Program-made: the position numbers and the translations under genes
Part shown: piece by piece, positions 22,485 to 32,553 of the stretch
Position numbering within the stretch: the stretch's first letter is position 1
How the letters are laid out: each line of letters begins with the position of its first letter
The notes under the pieces: model-generated
The model's input: the letters and a program-made list of their open reading frames with translations, nothing else
Told to the model about the DNA's origin: nothing
The model's database searches: none
Assembly: GCA_001972305.1 (NCBI GenBank)
Contig: BDDD01000174.1
Span: 923,346-987,345, forward strand
DNA: 64,000 bases
Source: Cephalotus follicularis
Taxonomy: Eukaryota > Streptophyta > Magnoliopsida > Oxalidales > Cephalotaceae
Reading direction: 5' to 3'

Positions 22485-25207
22485 TGTTAGGGATAAGTCT
22501 TACAAGCCATTGCAGTATTGTAAACTTATCTTTGATATTCAATAAAGATGTATTTTCTACTATCTTGGTTGTGAGTTCATTTACTACTTTAATGTATGTT
22601 TAATCAAATGAATGTCCTAAGAACAGAGTTAGAGGACCAAGTTCTTGATAAGATCAAGATGTGAGAATTGGAGCCTCGCCAAACTCTATTCTTAAAGCTT
22701 CCTGGTTGGAGGATTGTACTCAGGGCATACTCAGTCTAGTTAGACCAACACATCCTATACTAGCTCGTTTGAGAGGGTGACTGATCTCACATATCATTTT
22801 GTAGTGACTATATGGTATACACGTGGGTGCCCAATTTCAATGGGTTCACTGAAGGTGACTCACTTAAGAGATGTCTATATGGAGTTTTACTAAGTGTCAA
22901 AAAGACATCCTTGATGGCAACAGTGCAAGTGGTCCTTAAACATGAGTCACCACTGGATATCTTCTGCATAAGATGCCACACTTTAATAATGTTTAAATAC
23001 ATCACCTAACCATGGAGAGTATACAGGCATTAGTTCGGTGTGACAAGTTTATGTATGGAGATATGTGAGTGCGCAATAATGGATCCACCGCTCCCAGTAA
23101 AGGGAGATTATGCTCAGGTTCATTAGTCATTGACAAGTTTAATCCTTGGCCAGGGTAGAAGTGAAATCGTGAAGTGTATCCAATGTCACTAATGCATATT
23201 AGAAGAGCACCTCGAATATGTTGTAGCTAACGACGTAAAATCACAAAGTTCTGCAAATTAAACTATTAGAGTTTGACACAATCCGTACCCTAGGTTTAAT
23301 GAGAGCATTGATGGTGGAGGGACTAAACGTGCGCACAACCGCGTCTTACGGTTCAAGCTAATATTCATATTACCTGGGGGTCAGTATGCATTGCTAGATG
23401 TCGATGCTGATCAATATAATACCCAGGACTGCTCAGATAGTCGATCTCATGAATTTAATATAATTAAAAGAGTTTTAATTTGAAATGTTGGTAAGAATAT
23501 TTTTTATGCGATTGACAAAATATTTTATCGGATAATCGCAGTATCCGCGATTTTTTCTATGGCCAGCGCAATAGTCAACCTAAATGGTCACACACAATAC
23601 AAGTGATCATCTCCAATATCATGTTTAAGGAAAATTAATTAGTGTATCATACTAATTCATAAATCATAAGGATGATTTAAATAATAAACTATCTTTCATT
23701 CACTAAATCAAAGGAAGATAACTTAAAGGCTTAGTATATAAGATTGGTGCCTTAAGTTATGTTGCTAAGTCTTATTATTATCCTCGCTAGCCCTTGTGAA
23801 ATAAGACAAAAAGAGTAAAATATCCCCCTTGGCCGAAAATATAAAGAAGCGAGAAAAAGTTCTTCTAAACTCTTTTGGCTTCGATAATCTTGGGAAGATA
23901 GAAGGAGATCTCTTGATGTGGACTTGCTTTAGATACCACATATTTCGGTTGTAACACCCCCGATCCGAGCCCACTTTATGCTCAAAGCGAGCTACGAAAA
24001 TCGGTGCATTACGTGGGGGCGAACCATTAATCATTAAATCGTTAAATCATTTAACGATATATATCACATCATGTTCAATAGCTTCACAGGATCAAAATGT
24101 ACTTACAACTTTTGACACTATTCTATAGAATCATCATACTCTTAATGAAATTATCACATTTTAAAAAATTCTTGTTTATTGCTTACATCATCCATTACTT
24201 TCTCGTAATCTCTAATATATCCTACGACGTTCGACACTAAACATCATTTCATAAACTATAGCGATCATATACATTTACATTTAAACATTGTCTATTATAA
24301 ATCATTTCACAGCGGACAACCTTGACTTATTACATTATGAAACGTTTATACAAACATCATAGCATAATGTACTTTCTTTCCGACATATCTTCTTATGAGC
24401 TTCCTCTAAAGCTCGTATTCTTCATTCGATCGTTCCCTGAAAATAGTTTATTTGAAAACAAAACATTGCAAGGAGTGAGCACCAAAATAGCTCAGTAAGA
24501 ATCATAGTCATAAAACGTCATCGAAGTCCATTATTTTTTAAAATTTATATCAAAACGTTTCCAGTTCATACATTTCAAAATATCTTTGAAAATCATTTTC
24601 TAGTTTTATAAAACCAGAACATTTCTGAAATCATACATTTTCTGGTATATATAACCAGTATACTTGAAAGCAATCAAAAACGTTTTCCAATGAACTTTTC
24701 TTTTGGCTTGTATCACAGCCACACTTGAAAACATTGATAAAATTATTTTCTTCACATCCATAAACAAAACATCTTTAAAACTCTTTTTCTGTTCATATCT
24801 CATGAAACAGAACATTTTATAAAACTTGGTGGTAAACCAAAACATTTCACATTCATTTCCTTTTCTGCTCATATATCATGAAACAGAACATTTTATTTCT
24901 TTTTCTGATCCTATCTCATGAATCAGAATATTTTATAAATACTGAGGAGTTGCAAAAACGTAAATAACCCTGTTGAACCTTCGCTTCACCGGGGCATTGT
25001 GCACTCCCCGATTACTATCATTACTAAGCATGCAATGCCCGAGAGCACTCTCCGCTCCTTAACATTAATCTTTTACTAGATTAATCCACCCTGGATCGCA
25101 ATCCAGTCGTTGTTCATCTCAGTATGTTGCATTTTCTCATTTGTAAAAATAATCATTTCTTGATACTTCGAGTGATCAGCTCAAAGTATTAATAAAACAA
25201 TTTTTAT

Positions 25208-25295
25208 AAAGCATTTGTAAAACTGAATTTAAAAACAGTATTGTAAAGCATTTGTAAAACTGAATTTAAAACAATATTGTAAAGCATTTGTAAAA
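25208..25295. repeat. Tandem repeat, period 36-37 bp, about 2.4 copies
   Basis: AAAGCATTTGTAAAA recurs at 25208, 25245 and 25281 with the intervening AAACTGAATTTAAAA conserved. It lies within solo LTR M. Confidence 0.85.
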
Positions 25296-25593
25296 ATTGA
25301 TATTTCACATGAAAATATTTATTTCCAGAGAAAACTTAAATTAATAATATTTCACTTTTCAAATAGCAGCAAAACATAAGCAGTAATTTTAAATATAGAA
25401 TTTTGTCCAGAATTTGGTAGAATTTTTATCGATGGGAAAGTTAAATTAAATTGAGTTGATAAAATAAACGGTTGCAACGAGTATAAAACTGCTTAATTGA
25501 AATATTAAATTAAAAATTAACTTCCTCCACTCGGTCAGACGGATATACCGATCATGTCAATGGGAAAGTTAAATTGAGTTGTAAAATATCAAC

Positions 25594-25757
25594 ATAAAAT
25601 ATTTTTAGAAAGGTATGTAAAATAATAGAGTTTCCTTACAACGTAAAATACTTTTTAGAAAAAGAATAGGAATCCTTACAACGTAAAATACTTGTAGAAA
25701 AACAATAGGAGTCCTTACAATCGTAAAATACTTGTAGAAAAACGATAGGAGTCCTTA
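25594..25757. repeat. Tandem repeat, period about 40 bp, about 4 copies
   Basis: The CCTTAC box recurs at 25634, 25674, 25713 and 25753, separated by ACGTAAAATACTT and AGAAAAA segments. It lies within solo LTR M, directly before the pyrimidine tract. Confidence 0.85.
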
Positions 25758-25769
25758 CTTTGCTTTATT

Positions 25770-25965
25770 CTCCTTCTTTCCTTTTCTACGTTGAACAAAT
25801 TTCTACACCGAAATCTCCACAAAATTTTCCTTCCTTTCTCTTCTCTCTTTCTCTTTCTCTCCTTCTCTCCTTCTCCTTTCTCTGTTCTTCTTTCTCTTTC
25901 TTTCTTCTTTCTCTCTTTCTCTTCCTCTCTTCTTCTTTCTCTCCCTTTCTTCCTCTCTTCTCCGA
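25770..25965. repeat. Pyrimidine-rich simple-sequence tract
   Basis: Almost pure C/T on the plus strand (CTTTCTCTTTCTCTCC-like), so GA-rich in the LTR's own orientation. Shorter GA/CT tracts occur in other LTRs of the window (for example 42655-42770), which suggests a common 5' leader property. Confidence 0.9.
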
Positions 25966-26871
25966 ATGCACATAGCAAAGGAGCAGTATTTATAGGGAGT
26001 CTTCAGCCGCCTCAGATTTATCGTTTTCTCCATCAAGTCGCCACGTGTCCCCTTCTTTTGTCCGTTGCTCGACACGTGTCCTCTTTCTTAAAGCGTCGGC
26101 GGTTAAGAACTAAGCGTCGTCGCTTAAGCCCTAAACTGCTGCCGTTTCGTCCTCTAAGTGTTGCCGCTTGACGCGTACAATGGAAAATTAACTCTTGAAA
26201 GCGTCGCCGCTTTCACCATTACACTATCCCAAACTGTCGACGCTTTAAGTCAAATTTCTGATGGTCGACGCCTTAAAATAACTGTCGACTCTTTATGGTA
26301 TTTCACCAAACTGTCGACACTTTAAAATAAGTGTCGACTCTTTCAACATGTTGACGGCACACCGTACAACCTTTAAAATAATCATATGTCTACCGTATAT
26401 CCATAAATGATGACTTCAAAATGTTCCAGTCCAAAACAAATATCCAAATTAAATTTTCTTCCAGGGGCGTGCCCCCGAGCCCCTACCCGATGTCCGGGCA
26501 TCGGGACCCCTCGTCCGCTCACCGGGGAGCGGAACCCCCGAATCCCCCCGAGCGTTAGGGTCATATTACGGGTCGCTTGTAACATTTGCCAATTACACAA
26601 TAGCAATCGTCTTTCCATAATTAATATCTTTAATGGAAATTCGGGTCATTACATCGGTGGTTGAAAGCTTGAAGTTAAAGCTTGGAGGTGGGACTTGAAG
26701 CAAGGAGATTAGGATTACATGGAAGTCTCTTTAAGCTTTTCCTTTTGCATGATGATGATCTTGTGTTTAACAACCTAGATATGCATTAATAGGTTCTTGG
26801 AATGAGTTAATATGCAAGAACATGTTTTATGTTTTTCCTTCTATGTTGGCCAAAATTTTTGAGGTGTGATG

Positions 26872-29419
26872 TGTTGGAACCCGGGAGGGGTCCCAGTCGA
26901 TTTTGGGTCTAGGATACAAGTGTGTATAATTTTAATTTTTCAAAAACACCAAGACACTAAGTCAAGGTCACACTTACATCTTACTACCATAATCACTCCG
27001 CCTAAGATCTCCATTTAATATTCAATCGAACAATCGAAAAAGTCAAGCATACATCCACTTACCGAAAACGATTCGGTAAACAATAAAATGCGGAAGCAAT
27101 AAACACAATTGATAAGGAATCATACCAACGTTGGAGGCTCCACCACTTTGCCGCTACACGCTTGCCGAAGCAACTGCTGGTCACCGATGCCACTGCCGGT
27201 TTTCGTCCATCACTACTGAGGTCCGATCTTGACATCAACGGACTCCAAAAAATCCGGTCTACCCATTTATGGATGAGACGCGCCGGGAAGCACCCCGGAA
27301 CACGATGAACAGTGGTGGCGACTCACTGAGTTTGGACTCAATGAGTCTTGGTCAACATGTCATTGACCGGCAACAACATATATGGATGACAAACACCCGA
27401 TCTACACGGTGGTGGCGGAGAATCGCTGTGAATCACCATGAAATAGGCGGTCATAGAGACCAGCGCGTCAAACACGGCGAGTCAACTCACTCGGTGACAA
27501 ACAAGGTCGCCGTGACACCGCACCGACACAACCAGCACCTACAAAGCATGATCTACACAACCCAACCAAAGACCCGCCGTGACTCGGGCCAGAACACCAA
27601 GCCACGGCGCACAGCGCACTGAGTCTCCAGTATCTACTCGGTGCGCAAAAACCCGGCCAAGCAACGCCGGTATCATCTAATCTAGGGTCAAGATAGGTAG
27701 AGCCAAAGCTTGTCTCCACCTACTGAGACCACTAGAAGCGGAAGAGAAGGTCGACAGTGGTAGTGACGCAAAAACGTCACTGCAAAACAGAGAGAGAAGA
27801 AGAGAAAAACGGGGAGAGAGAGAAGAGGAGAGTACCGTGGATAAAGGTTCGCCTCTTCCGCTGGCCACTGACGCCACTAGCGTCATCTTCTCCGGCCGGA
27901 TCGCATCGCCAAATGCTGCGAACGTCTCTCGCCCGTTTAGCGCTACCAAGCGCGATTTTGGCGTACCCGGGACACCAAAAACAAAAGGCCAAAGACTTAG
28001 TCAAAAATTGCCATGTGTCTCCTTTTGTCTCTTTCTTCTTTTATTAAAAAAAGGTTTCTCTCTTGTTTTAAGTATGTGCCCCACACATGTATGTTAAACA
28101 TACTCCCACTGTGGCTTCACTTAATATATTAATAAAAAATACGGTGGTAAATTAACATAAACCACTAATGTCAAATTAATATATACTAGGTAAAAACTAG
28201 ATTTTCTGCCAAGCTAGCAGGTGTGTAGCATGCATCGCTTTTCTAATAATCAGGCAGGACCCGAAACCCCAGTTTGAATCCGGTACGACTATAAATTTTC
28301 GAAAACATCCCAGGAGTTCTGGTACGACTATCCCAATAGTCCCCGGCTATTAAAATAGCCCCGGTGTGAATCCCATCACCCCTTGGATCCGTAGAACAAA
28401 CTACGTCTATAAGTCGAAATCCGGTAAACCAGTACTTTATCCAGTCATCGGCATATGTGACCGCGACCTAGGGTTTAGAATAATGTCACCCCTAGGTAAA
28501 GTCGCGATAACTATAAATTTACGTAAGCATCGAGACTTTCGGAAAACTTCCCCGGAAACCCCGTTTCCAGTCTGCCTATACCCGATCAGGGTTTTATGAG
28601 TCTCAACGAACGTAAATAATATAGAACCGATCACCCTGCATATGGGTGTGACAATTCCTTATTGCATACTCGCCCATACATCTCAATGTAGCTCCCACAA
28701 GGCCCAAAGACAACCCTTTTGCCAGCACGTGGCTAGTGCTGGGGAAGGCGGAAATCAAAGCCAAGTAGTTACAACACAATGCATGACAGCCGCTCAGGTC
28801 TAACGATACAACATAGCTCCACGAATGGTATACTAGTCACTATAGACTATACACTAGCGAGACTATAGGAATCCTACTGACATAGGTATGACTTTCCAAA
28901 TAGGTTTCCTATGGTGGGTCTGTTTAGTCTCATGCTCCTTTTCACGAACCCCGCATTAAGCTTTAGGATAAATCCAAATGGTAACGAAAAAATCCATCCT
29001 CTACATTCCCCGGGAGCAAGCATAATATGGCAAATCTTTACGGTTCATCTATTTCCCTAAGAAAGTGAACCTATGACTGAGTAAGGATCTCATTCTCATA
29101 ACCTCTCAGACATGAGATCTAACCCCTCGAACGACAGGACACTATATGTTTACTCAAATGACATGGTGATCAACTGATCCATTGAGATGGGTTGGGATAT
29201 GCATATAGTGGGTTGCCATTGTTGATTGAATATGCACTATTAAACACGAAAAGGAATTCATATTGTATAAATAGAGACTGTAATATACACACATGCAACC
29301 AGCTCATGGCTTAAAGAGATATATCCAGTTAAGGAGTGCATGGCATCTCATACATATATACATATCGCGCGCGCGCAGAGCCACCTCCAACATGATGATT
29401 TTGCATGTTAATTCCAACA
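26872..29419 (-). mobile_element. Copia-type LTR G (solo, or 3' LTR of an element extending right)
   Basis: 2548 bp with inverted ends TGTTGGAAC...ATTCCAACA. Much of it matches the LTR of element H in the same orientation (for example 28660-28760 against 58895-58990), so the family is copia. The flanks TGATG (left) and CTAAC (right) do not match, so no duplication supports a clean solo LTR. Read on the minus strand, GAGAGGGAGTTAG just outside the right end could be a polypurine tract. That would make G the 3' LTR of an element containing the PMD remnant. A short (CG)n run lies at 29367-29377. No gene was found in it. Confidence 0.75.
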
Positions 29420-29656
29420 CTAACTCCCTCTCATAAAATCAGAAAGACATCTTTGGGGGAAGGCTGAGGTCCGAGCAAGCAATGTTCAAGAGATACAAGC
29501 CTAAAAAGGATGGGAGACTCCTTTTATAGAGGCCAAATCTCATCCACCGCCTCTTGTACTTCACAGCGGCATTTAAGGTTTCCTGGAAACCTAAACGCTT
29601 AGTAGCTAGACACTTCTACAGTTGTAGAATGTAAGACACTTATGAGTGAACATGTC
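29420..29656. other. Spacer between LTR G and the PMD remnant
   Basis: No reading frame or repeat recognised. It includes the purine-rich (minus strand) stretch beside LTR G, and may be the 3' untranslated part of the PMD-bearing unit. Confidence 0.4.
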
Positions 29657-31154
29657 TCATAAAAAAAAGAGATACATACAAAATATGTATATAGAGAATG
29701 AAACCTTGAATATAGGGAGGACATAGAGTAATAGCGCCTTCATCAGACATATTTGGAGTGCCTTCCTCCAATGTTGCAAGTGTTTTTCTGCCCCCTCACA
29801 AGAGGTACCACTTGGTCTCCCTCCTCCCCCTCCTTGATTATTAGCGTCATAGAGCGATGATGCAACAAAGGGTGAAAAGGATATGTCAGTGCTTGCAAAA
29901 TTTTGAAAAAGAAATGGGTGTAATGAATGAAAGTGGGTTATCTCACCAAACATTTGAAGATTCTCTGGTAGCAGGGGTAACTTTCTTGGCCATCTGCTTC
30001 TTGGCCTTTCCTTTTCCAAGGTCTTCAACTTTAAGCTTCCTAAGGGAAGAAGGCTCTCAGATTACAACACCCCTTTGACTCTGGGGGCTTCAAGTTGTTC
30101 CCTTTAAAGGGGCTGGAGATACTACAACTTCTTCTCTTTCTCTGCTTTCTTCTTCTGCCTCCACCAGCTCAACAGTCGATGATTTTGGAGGCAGGAGCGG
30201 ATACAGGTCCTCTGTGAGTATTGTCAAGGTAGGGTGGATCTCTGCCGATATGGCCATAAAAGCCTCATAAGTACCGAAGACTGAACGCCAAAAACCTATC
30301 CACTAGGGAGCTGCCATGCCTACCCTTTGCTTCCCAGGGAATGTGATACTCAAGTATATCACGGAAGGCAACCACAAGGGTGACATCATTGAATTTCTCT
30401 ACCACTAGATCAACAATGCGGGTGCTAGGAGGTACAGATGTACTCCCTGGTAGAACCCAAATTGGCAGGCTATAAAAGAAGGAGAGTGTATCACAACAGT
30501 GAGTGCATTGCCCACCGACTGACTCGTGGCTTCTTCAATCATAGCCAACACATAAACAAAAAAGAACACCAAAGACATTACCCGGTCAAGATCATGGTTG
30601 TAACCACCATCTCCTACCATACTCACCACCTAACCATTCTCGGGATAGTTTATTACTGCCTTGAACTTATTAGCATCAACAACATGAGGGCACAAGCAGA
30701 ATTCACTTTCTCTGTCCAGCCCACCTTTCACATTCCTGAATTTCTTTATTCCACAGCATCTCAGGGCATGAAACCTTGTCACTTCACCACCTGCCCTGGT
30801 CAAAGGCTTGGCCAAGCTCAAAAACCACTTCCACATGAAGATTTGAAGGAAGGTAATGTCAATAAAAGCTAAATGAACATATATGCACTTCAAGCTCTCA
30901 ATTACCTCCATGTAAAGATCTAGGCGTTCATATAGCGTTCCCAAGAAGGCATGGGCCAAACTGAAACTCGTTCCCCTGGCCAGTGTCAATGCTAGAGGAA
31001 CTGCCCGCCTACTTGCTCCATGTAAAGGATTGCCAGGGAAGATATTCTTGGACAACCACGCGGCCAGAAAGGTAGCGGTCCAAACAAATATTGGGGGGAC
31101 TTCTGGAGCCTTGTTTACACCAATGCACAAGCACAGGTGAAGCACTTGATGCAT
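29657..31154 (-). pseudogene. Plant mobile domain (PMD, aminotransferase-like) protein remnant
   Basis: On the minus strand, frame 31154-30633 reads PPIFVWTATFLAAWLSKNIF, then LALTLARGTSFSLAHAFL, LGTLYERLD and ITFLQIFMWKWF. This is the signature order of the PMD family (tryptophan/leucine-rich helices, LAxG...LAxxxLGxLYxxLD, LQxFxWxxF), as in MAIL1/MAIN proteins and in PMD genes carried by plant transposons. After a single stop (30630-30632) the same frame continues to 30405 with CQFGFYQGVHLY, matching the family's QFGxDQ region. Farther on are RDILEYHIPWEA (about 30340-30375) and a Lys-rich KGKAKKQMAKK stretch (about 29995-30030), with more stops. The N-terminus is missing. MAIL1/MAIN act in gene and transposon silencing; the role of transposon-borne copies is unknown. 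Confidence 0.75.
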
Positions 31155-31326
31155 GAACTAGAAACAGTGTTTGGAGATGAGAAGGATAAATAGTCTGAAT
31201 GAAGAAAAAAAGGACGGTGCAAAAAGAAGATTCGAGATTCTTGGGTTGTTCTTTTGTTAAAAAACGAGAGGGTAATATTAAGAATGTGAGCATTGAAACT
31301 AGTAAAAATCTCTTTTATAATGCCAA
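31155..31326. other. Spacer between the PMD remnant and solo LTR K
   Basis: 172 bases without a recognisable domain. The pentamer GCCAA at 31322-31326 is the left target duplication of K. The natural continuation of this sequence is at 43375. Confidence 0.5.
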
Positions 31327-31862
31327 TGTCACACCCGTTTCCACAACATGTAATATAAGACCCGGAGGTCACGGCAATCAACATATATGTATATATTCAG
31401 TTTATACAAAACTTGGGAAAATTAAAAACTTTCCAAAACAATTTATATCTTGCGAAAGCATTTAAGTTATAAGCTGAAATAGAATAGCGTAACATGCATC
31501 ACATACTACATGTTACTAATGATTATCGATAATACAATTAATCCATTGTTAATTGCCCTCAAAACGGAGCATGATTAATACATTATCCAACAATATCCAT
31601 CAATTACGATAAACATTAATCCATTGATTACAACAACAGTTTAACAATCTCAGAAAGGAAATATGATTTCCATCCATTAACATTGTTACGGCTTTATTCT
31701 TCATCCATGCTTGTCCATATCCGTCCCACTGCATCAATCTGAAATTGATAGGGTTAGTCGAATCCACTGGCTAAGTAGGAAAGATATAAAAGTGTTTCAT
31801 GGTCAATTATAATAAATGCCATGTAATGAATGCACTATGATGCAATACATAGTATATAACAG

Positions 31863-31871
31863 TATATATAC

Positions 31872-31908
<37 letters not shown>

Positions 31909-31911
31909 TTG
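31863..31911. repeat. (TA)n microsatellite in LTR K
   Basis: About 49 bases of alternating TA with a few C. It occupies the position of the TATA box in related LTRs, upstream (in LTR orientation) of the CTAAC block. Confidence 0.9.
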
Positions 31912-32553
31912 ATATATGAGCAACCCCATTAGGTGGCTACATCAACGCAATACAGCAATCATGTCCTCAAAGGACCAGTCAATCCAATCAGTATGTATGA
32001 AGAGCGTTGCCATCTCCTAGCCCTGACATCGTGCTCCTACTTTAGCCCCGTCTCCGGCCGACTCGAAGCAGGTCAACAATCCATGTTACTATCACGGTAG
32101 CTAAGTAACCAGTATGTGGGTGTCCCTAGCCATCTCCTGGCACCTAGAGCCCAAACCCTCCATTAGCCATCAATGGCAGCCTCCACCATGCAGCTAATAC
32201 GGCAAGAGTCTCAATCACAATCAGAAATCAATCAATCCATTTTCCAAGCATTTTATAAGTTATAAATTACTTGAAAACATACATTTTCAAAATGTATAAC
32301 AGTCCTTCAAACAGTTTTCAATCTTTTGGAAACTATTTTTGATCCTTCAAAATGTGTACATTTCGTGTAAAATAATGATTTCGTTATAAAATCGTGAATG
32401 CATTTCAATATGAATAAAACATTTTAGAAACCATATAACAGTTCAATCCAAAACTCAATTCATCACAATTATGCAATGCAAACATATGCTTAAATGCATC
32501 TAGACTCATTTCGGGGTCAACGCACGTTATCTAAGCTAATCCGTACGAAACAG

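Larger units (their letters stand above)
23950..26653 (-). mobile_element. Solo LTR M inside the F LTR
   Basis: 2704 bp from TGTAACACCCCCGATCC to CGGGTCATTACA, flanked by perfect TCGGT duplications (23945-23949 and 26654-26658). The fragment at 1-827 is the same family in opposite orientation. Contents from left to right: AT-rich sequence, tandem repeats (25208-25295 and 25594-25757), a long pyrimidine tract (about 25770-25965), GTCGAC-type motifs (26090-26360) and a GC-rich block with three hairpins (26464-26532). Reading frames rich in Lys/Glu/Arg or Ser/Phe/Leu in the pyrimidine tract are by-products of simple sequence. Confidence 0.95.
19042..26871 (+). mobile_element. Element F: Ty1/copia retrotransposon, gag to 3' LTR
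   Basis: Copia order is clear: gag zinc knuckle, protease, integrase, reverse transcriptase, RNase H, polypurine tract, 3' LTR. Integrase before RT distinguishes it from the Ty3 elements here. The left part is beyond element A and outside the window. Its LTR contains solo LTR M. The true right end is uncertain: the LTR resumes at 26659, and copia LTR G begins at 26872. Several stops and frameshifts show it is dead. It is probably the oldest layer of this cluster, because A and M lie inside it. Confidence 0.8.
22485..26871 (+). repeat. 3' LTR of element F, interrupted by solo LTR M
   Basis: Starts TGTTAGGGATAAG after the polypurine tract. Its sequence lies at 22485-23949 and 26659-26871. The right end is not fixed: TTTAACA near 26766-26772 is one candidate, but there is no second LTR in the window for comparison. 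No open frame of interest and no GTCGAC array were seen in the F sequence itself. Confidence 0.7.

Noticed and set aside
25715-26075. Open frames rich in Lys/Glu/Arg (minus) or Ser/Phe/Leu (plus)
   Set aside because: They are translations of the pyrimidine-rich simple-sequence tract in solo LTR M, open in several frames at once, with no domain.
27269-28047. Possible host exons (open frames at 27269-27622 and 27757-28047)
   Set aside because: They lie inside copia LTR G, overlap frames on the other strand and have no recognisable domain. The GA-rich part is typical of LTR leaders.
26872-29419. G as a clean solo LTR
   Set aside because: The flanking pentamers TGATG and CTAAC do not match, so this could not be claimed; it was annotated as an LTR with unresolved status.
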